Below are positions 52,218 to 60,700 of a stretch of 64,000 bases of DNA, piece after piece. The first letter of the stretch is position 1. Each line of letters opens with the position of its first letter. The notes beneath the pieces were generated by a model. It had not been told where the DNA came from. It ran no database searches and was given only the letters and a program-made list of their open reading frames with translations. The translations under genes and the position numbers were made by a program. The DNA is from an uncultured Clostridia bacterium. GTDB taxonomy: Bacteria > Bacillota > Clostridia > Oscillospirales > Acutalibacteraceae. The DNA is taken from contig CALHND010000005.1 in assembly GCA_938034875.1 (NCBI GenBank), positions 124,001-188,000 on the forward strand, written 5' to 3'.

Positions 52218-53648
52218 TTATGCCTTTTTCTTTTTAATAATAACAATGGTTGCTACACCTGCAATAACTACTATTGCGGCAACTACAATTATTATCCAAA
52301 GCATATTATTTTTATCATTATTAGTAGATTTGTTGCCTGTACCGTTCACGGCAGTATCAGAAGGAGTCCCAACGTTTGTAGATAATATAGGAATAACCTC
52401 TTCTTTAACATCTCCACAAGCTGTACAGGTTACAGTTTTGAGTCCTTCTTCTAAATCGGTAGCTTCTTTTGTTACTACTTCATCGCCGTATGTGTGTCCC
52501 TTTGCTTCAATGGTTTCCTTTGTCTTGGTGCCGCAATTGGAACAAGTGCATTCTTCTTCGCCGGCTGTCGTACAGGTTGCTTCAAGAATTACAACCGCAT
52601 CTGTGAACTTGTGGCCGGTTGCTTTAATTGTCTTTGTGGTGTTTTTATTACAACGAGTACATTTGCCGGTTTCCGTTCCGGTACTTGTACAAGTAGGCTC
52701 CTTTGTTACGGTTGATTTTGAGAATTGGTGACCAAGCGCACTTATAGCCTTTGTTTGAGTCTTATCACACTTTGTGCAAGTTCCTGTTTTCTCGCCTTTT
52801 TCGGTACAGGTGGCTTCCTTTGTTGTAGTCCATTTTTCCACTGAATGTCCAGTTGCTGCGATTGCTTTTGTTTCTGTATTCTGGCAAACTGAACAAGTTC
52901 TTGTACTTTCGCCTTTTGTTTCGCAGTCGGGTGCCTTTGTCTGTGTCCATGCACCGTATGTGTGACTGTTTGTTTTGGCTATGGTTTCAGTTTTTGTTCC
53001 GGAACAAACAGTACATGTATAGGTCTTTGTTCCTGCCTCCTTGCAGCTTGCGGCCTTTGTTACTTTGCCGCTGTCCCATGTATGAGCCTTGCTTTCAGTT
53101 GCTCCACAATTCGAACAGGTGTGGGTGTGATTAGTAGAATTTGTATTAGTATATTCACCGAAATCATGAGCTGCACAGCTTACGTTAATTGTTGCAGTTG
53201 TGTTACCAAAGGTGTTTTTGCCACCATCTGCATCTCGTGATTCGCTAAAATTCAATGTAACAGTTTTATTTCCCGTAGTTGCATTGTCTTTAATTTTAAA
53301 TTTAATGGTAGCAATTTTACCTGTTTTGGTATTGTTTGTTGTAGCAAGAGATTCTGCCCAACGAAGTGTATAAGGTGAACTAATTGTCGGTGAAGGTGTA
53401 GTCCAACCCGCTAAAAGTCCAGAGTCGCTTACTCCTGTGAGCTCCAACCCATCGCCCCACGAAACAGTAAATTTCATTGTAATAAGTCCGGGGTTAGAAT
53501 TAAGATTTACGTTTAATGAAACAGTTTCGCCTTGCTTGCCTTGTGCTCCGGAAAGAGCCAAGCTGCCTGATCCTGCTGCCGAAGCCGGAAACACCAATAA
53601 CGCTAATGTTAAAACTAATGTTGCTATGATTGCTAATACTTTTTTCAT
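52218..53648 (-). CDS. Membrane-anchored cohesin protein with Cys-rich repeats
   Basis: The 476-residue protein has a signal peptide (1-24), one cohesin domain (~28-158), six or seven Cys-rich repeats (~160-420), a Gly/Asn/Thr spacer and a C-terminal helix (449-471) with tail KKKKA. Cohesin marks are GKQGETVSLNVNL, NPGLITMKFTVSW, LLAGWT, LRWAES, TGKIATIKFKIKD and the final TATINV strand. The repeats follow the plan C-x4-G-x5-T-C-x2-C then GH, each about 35 residues. Cohesins bind dockerins with calcium. Both upstream genes in this operon encode dockerin proteins, so this is their likely anchor. It is 13 bases after LRR-B. No enzyme domain is visible. Confidence 0.88.
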   Translation of the reverse strand: MKKVLAIIATLVLTLALLVFPASAAGSGSLALSGAQGKQGETVSLNVNLNSNPGLITMKFTVSWGDGLELTGVSDSGLLAGWTTPSPTISSPYTLRWAESLATTNNTKTGKIATIKFKIKDNATTGNKTVTLNFSESRDADGGKNTFGNTTATINVSCAAHDFGEYTNTNSTNHTHTCSNCGATESKAHTWDSGKVTKAASCKEAGTKTYTCTVCSGTKTETIAKTNSHTYGAWTQTKAPDCETKGESTRTCSVCQNTETKAIAATGHSVEKWTTTKEATCTEKGEKTGTCTKCDKTQTKAISALGHQFSKSTVTKEPTCTSTGTETGKCTRCNKNTTKTIKATGHKFTDAVVILEATCTTAGEEECTCSNCGTKTKETIEAKGHTYGDEVVTKEATDLEEGLKTVTCTACGDVKEEVIPILSTNVGTPSDTAVNGTGNKSTNNDKNNMLWIIIVVAAIVVIAGVATIVIIKKKKA

Positions 53649-53661
53649 GAGTAATTCTCCT

Positions 53662-55734
53662 TTAACCTATTTGAATATTCCAACCAGCGAGGTGGCGGTC
53701 TAACATAACGCCGTCCCAGTCGGTTATTTCGCCATCGCCGTCAATATCCAATGCATCAATCACACTAATATCAACATCCCAGCCTGCTAAATATCGTGCC
53801 AGCACAACGCCGTCCCAGTCGGTTATTACACCGTCGCTGTCAACGTCGCCCAATTCGCACATCGGCTGTCCGCACACATCACAAATGTCGTCATCACCAT
53901 AAATATGACCGGTTTCTCTTTCAAAACTGCACTCATTACAAGTGGCATCACAGTCATTATCAAAGGTATGACCTATTGTACCCGTTTTTTCCCAACCGCA
54001 TTCGTTACAGGTGCTATCAAAGCAGTCAGTATACGAATGCTCATCAGCGCATGTATTATAATGCCAAGTAGCATTTATTAAATTATCGTTGTAACCATAA
54101 CAACAAATCTCTTCTCTATCCTCTTCAGAACCGACGTACCATACATCAGTGAGATTTGTACAGTCCGAAAATGCTGATTCGCCAATAAAAGTTGCATTAA
54201 CGGGAAGTTGAATTTTTGTGAGGCTGAAGCATCTAGAAAATGTATAATTTCCGATAATTGTAACCTTATTGGGTATTACGATGCTTGTGATACTCTGGCA
54301 GCCGAAAAACGCTCGACTACCCAAGCTGGTTAAACTGTCGGAAAGGGTTACATTTGTAAGTTCTGCGCAGGCTTCGAACGCTTCGTCACCGATACTTGTT
54401 ACGCTATCGGGAATGGCAATTTCGGTAAGACCTGTACATTCAAGAAATGCTCTGTTACCGATACTTGTTACGCTATCGGGAATAGTAATGCTTGTTATTT
54501 CGTAGTTGACAAAAAAAGCGTATTCACCAATGCTCGTCACGGTGCTGTCGGTAGGAATAGTGCTGTTTTTGCAACCTGCAACTAAAATTTTATTTTCAGT
54601 GTCGATAATGCAGTTCCCTGAGCTGTGATATACCGTGTTGCCGCTGTCTACCGTCATGCTTTCGAGCCCGACACAGCCGCCAAAAGCATTTTCGCCAATA
54701 TTTGTTACGCTATCGGGAATAGTAATTCCTTCAAGCTCTTCTGCATAGACAAAGGCATAGTCTGCTATCGTTAATGTGCTGTCTTTTACAATATATGTAT
54801 CGCAAATAGAGTACTTTGCACTAATTAAATGACTACCAATATACAAAACATCGTTTTCCCAATTATCTTCGTTGAGATAATATTCGGTATCCAAAAACGC
54901 GTCAATTCCAATGTTTGTTACGCTATCGGGAATAGTAATCCCTTTAAGCTCTTCTACATAGTAAAAGGCAAAGTCTGCTATCGTCAATGTGCCGTCTTTT
55001 ACAACATATGTATCGCAATCAGAGTACTTTGCACTAATTAAATGGCTTCCAATATATAAGATATCGTTTTCCCAATTATCTTCGTTGAGATAATATCCGG
55101 TGCCCGAAAAAGCCGACATTTCGATGCTAGTTACGCTGTCGGTAAGGGTAATGCTTTCAAGTGCAGAACACTCCGCAAAAGCATAAGCTCCGATGCTTGT
55201 TACACTATCGGGAATAATGATACTTGTGAGGTTTATGCAAAATTCAAATGCACCACGTTCAATGCTTGTTACGCCATTAGGAATTGTTACGCTGGTAAGA
55301 TCTTCGCAACCAACAAACATAAGTTCTCCTATGCTTGTTACGCCATCAGGAATTGTTGCGCTGGTAAGGCTGTCGCACCAACCAAAAGCAATGTCACCTA
55401 TGCTTGTTACGCTGTCGGGAATGGTAATGCTTGTGATGCTCTCACAATACAAAAATGCACCTTTACCTATGCTCGTCACACCATCAGGAATTGTTACGCT
55501 AGTAAGGTTTGTGCATTGAAAAAATGCTCTAACACCTATACTTGTTACCTCATAACCGCCTAATGTTGAAGGGATTGTCACATTACCACTGATGTCTGTG
55601 CTAACATTCATAATGGTTGCTTTTCCATCAATTATAATGTATTTGTAATACCCTTCCGTTTCCGCGTTTGCGGTTAGGCTCACCGTCCCCATAACCACCA
55701 CCAACGTCAAAATAATTGCTAGGATTCTTTTCAA
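53662..55734 (-). CDS. Secreted BspA-type LRR protein with C-terminal dockerin (LRR-B)
   Basis: The 690-residue protein has a signal peptide (1-24) and about twenty 23-residue LRR_5 repeats (pattern L.SITIPDSVTSIGDYAF..C). It then has a Cys-rich zone (~565-628) with CDATCNEC-type units and a dockerin (631-690). The dockerin has two calcium loops, DVDSDGVITDWD and DIDGDGEITDWD, each followed by LARYLAGW/LDRHLAGW. BspA-type LRRs mediate adhesion to host proteins or other cells in gut bacteria. The start is TTG at 55734 after GGGAGAGG. It is 17 bases after LRR-A. An internal 213-bp duplication is present. Confidence 0.9.
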   Translation of the reverse strand: MKRILAIILTLVVVMGTVSLTANAETEGYYKYIIIDGKATIMNVSTDISGNVTIPSTLGGYEVTSIGVRAFFQCTNLTSVTIPDGVTSIGKGAFLYCESITSITIPDSVTSIGDIAFGWCDSLTSATIPDGVTSIGELMFVGCEDLTSVTIPNGVTSIERGAFEFCINLTSIIIPDSVTSIGAYAFAECSALESITLTDSVTSIEMSAFSGTGYYLNEDNWENDILYIGSHLISAKYSDCDTYVVKDGTLTIADFAFYYVEELKGITIPDSVTNIGIDAFLDTEYYLNEDNWENDVLYIGSHLISAKYSICDTYIVKDSTLTIADYAFVYAEELEGITIPDSVTNIGENAFGGCVGLESMTVDSGNTVYHSSGNCIIDTENKILVAGCKNSTIPTDSTVTSIGEYAFFVNYEITSITIPDSVTSIGNRAFLECTGLTEIAIPDSVTSIGDEAFEACAELTNVTLSDSLTSLGSRAFFGCQSITSIVIPNKVTIIGNYTFSRCFSLTKIQLPVNATFIGESAFSDCTNLTDVWYVGSEEDREEICCYGYNDNLINATWHYNTCADEHSYTDCFDSTCNECGWEKTGTIGHTFDNDCDATCNECSFERETGHIYGDDDICDVCGQPMCELGDVDSDGVITDWDGVVLARYLAGWDVDISVIDALDIDGDGEITDWDGVMLDRHLAGWNIQIG
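54675..55100. repeat. 213-bp tandem duplication inside LRR-B
   Basis: Two adjacent 213-base (71-codon) blocks are almost identical; for example TCGTTTTCCCAATTATCTTC occurs at 54851 and again at 55064. Each encodes YYLNEDNWEND, then YIGSHLISAKYS and one LRR. It is an exact multiple of codons, so the frame is kept. Confidence 0.85.
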
Positions 55735-55751
55735 TTTATACTACCTCTCCC

Positions 55752-57941
55752 TTATGCTATTTTTATATCCCAACCGGCGAGATAGCGGTCTAACATAACG
55801 CCGTCCCAGTCGGTTATTTCACCGTCTCCGTCAATATCCAATGCTTTCAATTCCGAAATTTCTACATCCCATCCTGCTAAATATCGTGCCAGCATAACGC
55901 CGTCCCAGTCGGTTATTACACCGTCGCCGTCAACGTCGCCCAATATGTACTTTGTACGTCCGCATAAATCACAAATATCATCGTCGCCAAAATCGTGTTC
56001 AATTTCTCTTATTTCTCCGCATTTTTCGCAGCTGGGATCGCATACATCTTTGTATTCATGCTCGGTTTGTCTTTCATAACTACATTCGTTACAATTAGGG
56101 TCGCAATCATTGTCAAATGTATGGTCGCTTACATCGCTTCTTACCCAGTCGCAATTCTCGCAAGTAGCGTCGTCACAACCCGTATACGAATGCTCTGTTA
56201 CACAGGTGTTATAATGCCATGTAACGGTTTCCAGCTCGTTATTATCCGAAAAGATAGATATTTTTTGTCTATCACTTTGAGAACCGGTATACCACAAATC
56301 AGTCAAACTGGTGCATTCAAGAAATGCACCTTCACCTATGCTTGTTACGCCCTTTCCAATTATTACGTTGGTAAGGCCTGTGCATTCAAAAAATGCTCCT
56401 TCGCCTATGCTTGTTACGCTGTCAGGAATTGTGATGCCTGTAAGGCCCTCGCAATATTCAAACATACAGTTTCCTATGCTTTTTACGCCATTAGAAATTG
56501 TTACACTGGTAAGAGATGTACAGCCAGAAAACACACAATCACCTATGCTTGTTACATTGGCGGGAATAGTGACGCTTTTAAGCTGAGTGCACATGGCAAA
56601 TGCACCTTCCCCTATGCTTGTTACGCTATTAGGAATTGTGATGCTTGTAAGGCTCTCGCAAAATTCAAACATACCGTTTCCTATGCTTTTTATGCCATTA
56701 GAAATTGTTGCACTGGTAAGAGCTATACAGCAAGAAAACACATAATCACCCATGCTTGTTACATTGGCTGGAATAGTGATGCTTTTAAGCTGAGTGCAGC
56801 TGGCAAATGCACCTTCCCCTATGCTTGTTACGCTGTCGGGAATTGTGATGCTTGTAAGGCTCTCGCAACCGACAAATGCACCATAACCTATGTTTTTTAC
56901 GCCATTAGAAATTGTTACACTGGTAAGAGCAGTACATAAGGCAAACGCAGAATCACCTATGCTTGTTACGCTATCGGGGATTGTTATGCTTGTAAGGCTC
57001 ACGCAACCGCCAAATGCACCTTCGCCTATGCTTGTTACGCCATTAGGAATTGTTGCACTGGTAAGTGCTGTACATAAAGCAAACGCATAATCACCTATAC
57101 TTGTTACACTATTAGGAATTGTGACACTTTTAAGACTTTCGCAACCATAAAACGCAAATGTATTTATACTTGTCACTTTGTTCGGAATGGTGACGCTGGT
57201 AAGAGCATAACACTCAGCAAACGCACCTTCGCCTAAATATGTTACACTGTTAGGGATTGTGGCACTTTTAAGACTTTCGCATAAATTAAACGCATAATCA
57301 CCTATACTTGTCACGCTGTTCGGAATGGTGATGCTGGTGAAAGCACACTCACTAAACGCAGCATAGCCTATATATGTTACACTGTTAGGGATTGTAACAC
57401 TTTTAAGACCTTTGCATAAATCAAATGCATAATCACCTATACTTTTTACACTGCTCGGAATGGTGACGCTGGTAAGAGCAGAACACTCAGCAAACACACC
57501 TTCGCTTAAATTTGTTACACTGTTAGGGATTGTGGCACTTTTAAGACTTTCGCATAAAGCAAACGCATAATCACCTATACTTTTTACACTGCTTGGAATG
57601 GTGACGCTGGCGAGATTACTACACCCAGCAAACGCATAATCACCTATATATGTCACACTGTTAGGAATAGTGATGCTGGTGATATTATAACGATTACCAA
57701 ACGCAGCTTCGCCTATGCTTGTTACCGTATTGCTGCCGAATTTTGAAGGAATTGATACATTGCCGCTTATGGCTTCGTTAACATACACAATAGTTGCTTT
57801 TGAGTTAGCCACTGTATATAAATAATCTCCACTGGAATAATATTCGCTGGTATCCGCACTCGCGCTTAGTCCGGCCATCCCAAAAGGCAAAATGGAAACA
57901 ACCAATACAAACGCTAAAACAATTGATAAAAATTTCTTCAT
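55752..57941 (-). CDS. Secreted BspA-type LRR protein with C-terminal dockerin (LRR-A)
   Basis: The 729-residue protein has a signal peptide (1-30) and about 22 LRR_5 repeats of 23 residues (~55-575; ITIPNSVTSIGDYAF). A Cys-rich zone (~590-665) follows with four CDxxCxxC units. The C-terminal dockerin (668-729) has calcium loops DVDGDGVITDWD and DIDGDGEITDWD followed by LARYLAGW and LDRYLAGW. The two halves are nearly identical, so binding in two orientations is possible. It is the first gene of the operon, after GAAGGAAAG. LRR-A and LRR-B share architecture but differ in repeat number. Confidence 0.9.
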   Translation of the reverse strand: MKKFLSIVLAFVLVVSILPFGMAGLSASADTSEYYSSGDYLYTVANSKATIVYVNEAISGNVSIPSKFGSNTVTSIGEAAFGNRYNITSITIPNSVTYIGDYAFAGCSNLASVTIPSSVKSIGDYAFALCESLKSATIPNSVTNLSEGVFAECSALTSVTIPSSVKSIGDYAFDLCKGLKSVTIPNSVTYIGYAAFSECAFTSITIPNSVTSIGDYAFNLCESLKSATIPNSVTYLGEGAFAECYALTSVTIPNKVTSINTFAFYGCESLKSVTIPNSVTSIGDYAFALCTALTSATIPNGVTSIGEGAFGGCVSLTSITIPDSVTSIGDSAFALCTALTSVTISNGVKNIGYGAFVGCESLTSITIPDSVTSIGEGAFASCTQLKSITIPANVTSMGDYVFSCCIALTSATISNGIKSIGNGMFEFCESLTSITIPNSVTSIGEGAFAMCTQLKSVTIPANVTSIGDCVFSGCTSLTSVTISNGVKSIGNCMFEYCEGLTGITIPDSVTSIGEGAFFECTGLTNVIIGKGVTSIGEGAFLECTSLTDLWYTGSQSDRQKISIFSDNNELETVTWHYNTCVTEHSYTGCDDATCENCDWVRSDVSDHTFDNDCDPNCNECSYERQTEHEYKDVCDPSCEKCGEIREIEHDFGDDDICDLCGRTKYILGDVDGDGVITDWDGVMLARYLAGWDVEISELKALDIDGDGEITDWDGVMLDRYLAGWDIKIA
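56448..56861. repeat. 207-bp higher-order repeat in LRR-A
   Basis: Blocks starting at CTCGCA (56448, 56655, 56862) recur every 207 bases, equal to three 69-base LRR units. The first two blocks differ at only scattered positions. The LRR array has therefore grown by duplication of three-repeat blocks. Confidence 0.8.
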
Positions 57942-58869
57942 TTCTGATCTTTCCTTCGTTTATTTGGCTTAATGGCCAAATTAATAATTTGATTGAATAA
58001 CGATAACGCCGTAAAAGTACTGTGATTATGCTACATCCAACGGTTTAAGATATCCACGTCAACATTTGCAATAACTTTGTCTCTACAGCAGGTTATGGCC
58101 TCTGTAATATGACCGTCGGTTATTACAGGGCCTTCTGACTGCTTTTAATTTAACTTTGTATTTCCACATCGGTTTTGTTTACTATTAAGCTGTCGCCAGG
58201 AGTAGATTAAAACCGGCAAAACATGACATTATTACAAAAGAAGAAATAATAGCAAGTGTTTTATTTTACATAATCTCATTTCTCCTTTTAAAGAAGGGAC
58301 TTGCAGTGCACAAACGTTACCTCAATAAACCCAACGTCGAAGCAATTGCAGTTTTTTGAAAATATTTATAATAGTACCAAATATGGCAATTTTTGTCAAC
58401 AGTTATTTTGGTGTATTTCATTGATATTGAAATATAGATTGTTTATTTTATTATTGTGTGGTTTTACACAACTTCCAAATCTAAATTTAATATGAGTATT
58501 TCATACAAACTCAAAAGCGTTTCTGTCGATTTACTCCTTTTGATGCTTTTGCGATAAAAGATATGTATGGATATAAAATTACGCAGGAGTTTGAGAAAAA
58601 GTAGCATCGGACGGTACAAACATCACTAAGAAACCAGCTCAGTTGGTAAACTATTATTATCGATTAAATATATTCGTAAAAACATTCTTATATACTTTAA
58701 AAAGTGTTGAAGGTGCTTGTGTGGAATGCATATAATATTTATACTGCAAAAACTATTAAATACAGAAAAAAAAACCATTTACCTAAACTTAATGATACGG
58801 TATTAATGCCAACTATATCTAATGAACAGATAATTATTAAGGTGATATAACTGTATGAGGTGACTAATA
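57942..58869. other. 928-base intergenic region upstream of the LRR operon
   Basis: It contains the leader of the LRR operon, with a TTTGGC-TTAATG-GCCAAA inverted repeat at 57963-57980 just before the ribosome site. A decayed reading frame lies at 58031-58279. From 58300 to 58850 there is AT-rich DNA in which I see no gene. No clear -35/-10 pair could be fixed for either flanking operon. Confidence 0.5.
58031..58279 (-). pseudogene. Decayed small secreted-protein gene
   Basis: AAAGGAG precedes the ATG at 58279. The first frame reads MRLCKIK and then stops, but restoring one A to the AAAA run gives KTLAIISSFVIMSCFAGF and LLLATA, a good signal peptide, followed by DSLIVNKTDVEIQS. A stop and second frame shift come next. 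The third part reads VITDGHITEAITCC... and ends DVDILNRWM. VITD and DVDI recall dockerin text of the neighbouring genes, but the spacing does not fit, so a dockerin origin is only a guess. Confidence 0.35.
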
Positions 58870-59073
58870 ATGAATGAAAATGCATTGACTACATTTAAAA
58901 AATTTCTAAGACCGTCTTTGTTTATTCTTGGCGGGTCGTTGCTCGGATTTTTGTACTATATACTCTTTGGTTGTACTAACGGGTGTGCAATCCAATCGAA
59001 TCCGTATCTGATGGTTGTTTACGGAGCCGTTATGGCGTTTCTTATTTCGGTAATAATTAAAAAGGAGAAATGA
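58870..59073 (+). CDS. DUF6132-like small membrane protein
   Basis: The 67-residue protein has two helices (SLFILGGSLLGFLYYILFG and the last YLMVVYGAVMAFLISVII) joined by GCTNGCAIQSNP with two Cys, as in DUF6132 proteins. These often lie with CcdA/TlpA redox genes. It may bind a metal or take part in thiol transfer, but no function is proven. GAGGTGAC sits before the ATG. CcdA follows 4 bases later. Confidence 0.75.
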   Translation: MNENALTTFKKFLRPSLFILGGSLLGFLYYILFGCTNGCAIQSNPYLMVVYGAVMAFLISVIIKKEK

Positions 59074-59077
59074 CAAA

Positions 59078-59743
59078 ATGCAATACATTATTTTATTTCT
59101 AGAAGGCATTATTACTTTTATTTCTCCCTGCCTTTTACCAATGCTTCCGATATACATTTCGTATTTTGCAGGAGGAGAAAAAGAGCGACCGTTAAAGAAA
59201 ACATTAATCAATGCGTTTGGTTTTGTTCTGGGATTTACCGTAGTTTTTGTAATGCTCGGCGCTTTGGCTGGTACTGTCGGCAGCTTTTTAAGGCAACATA
59301 CCGTCGCTGTTAATCTTATAACCGGACTTATTGTTGTATTCTTTGGGCTTAATTTCATGGGCGTATTCAAGTTGAATTTATTTCATGGTATAAAGAATCC
59401 GTTTGCCGGAAAAGAACTTGGTTTTATTTCGGCGGTTCTATTCGGAATCATTTTCTCTATCGGTTGGACACCATGTGTAGGAGCGTTTCTGGGCTCTGCA
59501 TTGATGCTTGCATCACAACAAGGTCATGTGATTAAAGGTATTCTTATGTTGCTTATCTATTCACTTGGACTCGGCATTCCGTTTATCGCAAGCGCGTTGC
59601 TTATTGATAAACTTAAGGGTGTGTTTGGATGGATAAAAAATCATTACACAGTGATAAATATAGTCTGTGGCGGGTTGCTTACCGCTATCGGCATTTTAAT
59701 GATGACAGGCTTGCTTGGACGATTCCTAGCATTACTCGGATAA
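59078..59743 (+). CDS. ccdA: CcdA-type thiol:disulfide transmembrane electron carrier
   Basis: The 221-residue protein has six helices and the CcdA motifs: SPCLLPMLPIY near residue 17 and GWTPCVGAFLGS near residue 129, each with the redox Cys-Pro pair. CcdA accepts electrons from cytosolic thioredoxin and passes them to extracytoplasmic thioredoxin-like proteins. The TlpA gene 13 bases downstream is its likely partner. No cytochrome c genes are nearby, so the target is probably other thiol proteins. Confidence 0.93.
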   Translation: MQYIILFLEGIITFISPCLLPMLPIYISYFAGGEKERPLKKTLINAFGFVLGFTVVFVMLGALAGTVGSFLRQHTVAVNLITGLIVVFFGLNFMGVFKLNLFHGIKNPFAGKELGFISAVLFGIIFSIGWTPCVGAFLGSALMLASQQGHVIKGILMLLIYSLGLGIPFIASALLIDKLKGVFGWIKNHYTVINIVCGGLLTAIGILMMTGLLGRFLALLG

Positions 59744-59756
59744 AGGAGACTTTTAA

Positions 59757-60353
59757 ATGAATAAAACAACAAAGTTGCTTGCGGTCGTACTAATAGCGGT
59801 GATTGCGTTTATTGGTGTATATTTCTTATACACCAATTTATCCGGCAGGTATACCACAGATAATCTGCTGACCGAACAACAGCAAACAGATAAAACGGAT
59901 GCCGCAGGCAGCCATCAGTCACAAGAATATTCACATAACCCTGCTCCCGACTTTTCGGTTATTGACGGTAATGGCAATAAAATAAAGCTGTCTGACATGA
60001 AGGGCAAACCAGTCGTTATTAACTTCTGGGCGACATGGTGTTATTACTGTAAGGTAGAGATGCCGGATTTTGAGGAGATGTATAAGCAGTACGGCGAAGA
60101 CGTGCAGTTTATGATGGTCGATTTGACCGATGGAAAACGCGAAACCCTTGATGGTGCAAAAAAGCATATAAGTGATAACGGATTCACTTTCCCTGTATAT
60201 TTTGATACCGATTCAGAAGCCGCGAAAGCATACAGCATTTCAGGAATACCTGCGACATATTTTATTGATGCCGAAGGTAATCTTATTACCTATGTAAACG
60301 GTATGGTTGATGCGGAATTAATTGAAAAAGGAATTAAAATGATTACCAAATAA
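59757..60353 (+). CDS. TlpA/ResA-family membrane-anchored thioredoxin
   Basis: The 198-residue protein has an N-terminal helix (7-27), a linker, and a thioredoxin fold (~62-198) with NFWATWCYYCK; redox Cys are 95 and 98. The WCYYC centre differs from WCEPC of ResA. The cis-Pro loop (SGIPATYFID) is intact. It would reduce disulfides outside the membrane with electrons from CcdA. AAAGGAG precedes the ATG. The clearest possible substrates in the window are the Cys-rich LRR and cohesin proteins across the divergent gap. Confidence 0.92.
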   Translation: MNKTTKLLAVVLIAVIAFIGVYFLYTNLSGRYTTDNLLTEQQQTDKTDAAGSHQSQEYSHNPAPDFSVIDGNGNKIKLSDMKGKPVVINFWATWCYYCKVEMPDFEEMYKQYGEDVQFMMVDLTDGKRETLDGAKKHISDNGFTFPVYFDTDSEAAKAYSISGIPATYFIDAEGNLITYVNGMVDAELIEKGIKMITK

Positions 60354-60427
60354 CTTCATTCAATAGAAAAAACGAAGTGATTGCTTTGACCAAAGAAACC
60401 CTTACTAAAGAAAGACTAAAAAGCGAC

Positions 60428-60700
60428 TTATGTGTGACCGCCTGCTTTAGTGAGACGGTTTGCAGAATCATACTCGTATTCAGAGTAACCATTGGACAAC
60501 ATATTACCATCCGAATCGTGAGATACTGTCTTGCCGTTGAATACTGCCAGGCGGTTATTGGTATCATAGCCAAAACGGTCATTAGGTGCATCGGTAATAT
60601 TACCTGCGGCATCGTAGGTGTAATTTTCTTCAGATACTACACAATCACAGCTAAGGCTGATAATCTGACGCTTTGTTACCTTGTTTAAATTATTATCATT
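60428..60700 (-). pseudogene. Rhs/YD-repeat core fragment
   Basis: The minus-strand frame reads NYTYDAAGNITDAPNDRFGY, YDTNNRLAVFNGK, DSDGNMLSNGYSEYEYDSANRL and TKAGGHT before a stop at 60428. These are four YD repeats from the core of a clostridial Rhs protein. Upstream the frame is open only to 60700, with no start codon or ribosome site. Both the large N-terminal part and the C-terminal toxin tip are missing. The 485-base gap 60354-60837 otherwise contains a hairpin and one of two direct repeats. Confidence 0.8.

Noticed and set aside
55995..56939. 314-residue plus-strand open frame
   Set aside because: It is antisense to the LRR-A repeats; the periodic codon structure keeps the opposite frame open. 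No ribosome site; the minus-strand gene has a signal peptide, LRRs and dockerin.
58031..58160. Certain dockerin relic in the decayed gene
   Set aside because: VITD and DVDI occur, but five extra residues lie between them and no calcium loop can be aligned; kept only as a weak possibility.
58301..58495. 64-residue plus-strand open frame after AAGAAGGGAC
   Set aside because: The well-placed GTG after that site gives a different frame that stops after 17 codons; the longer frame lacks a ribosome site and is low-complexity hydrophobic.
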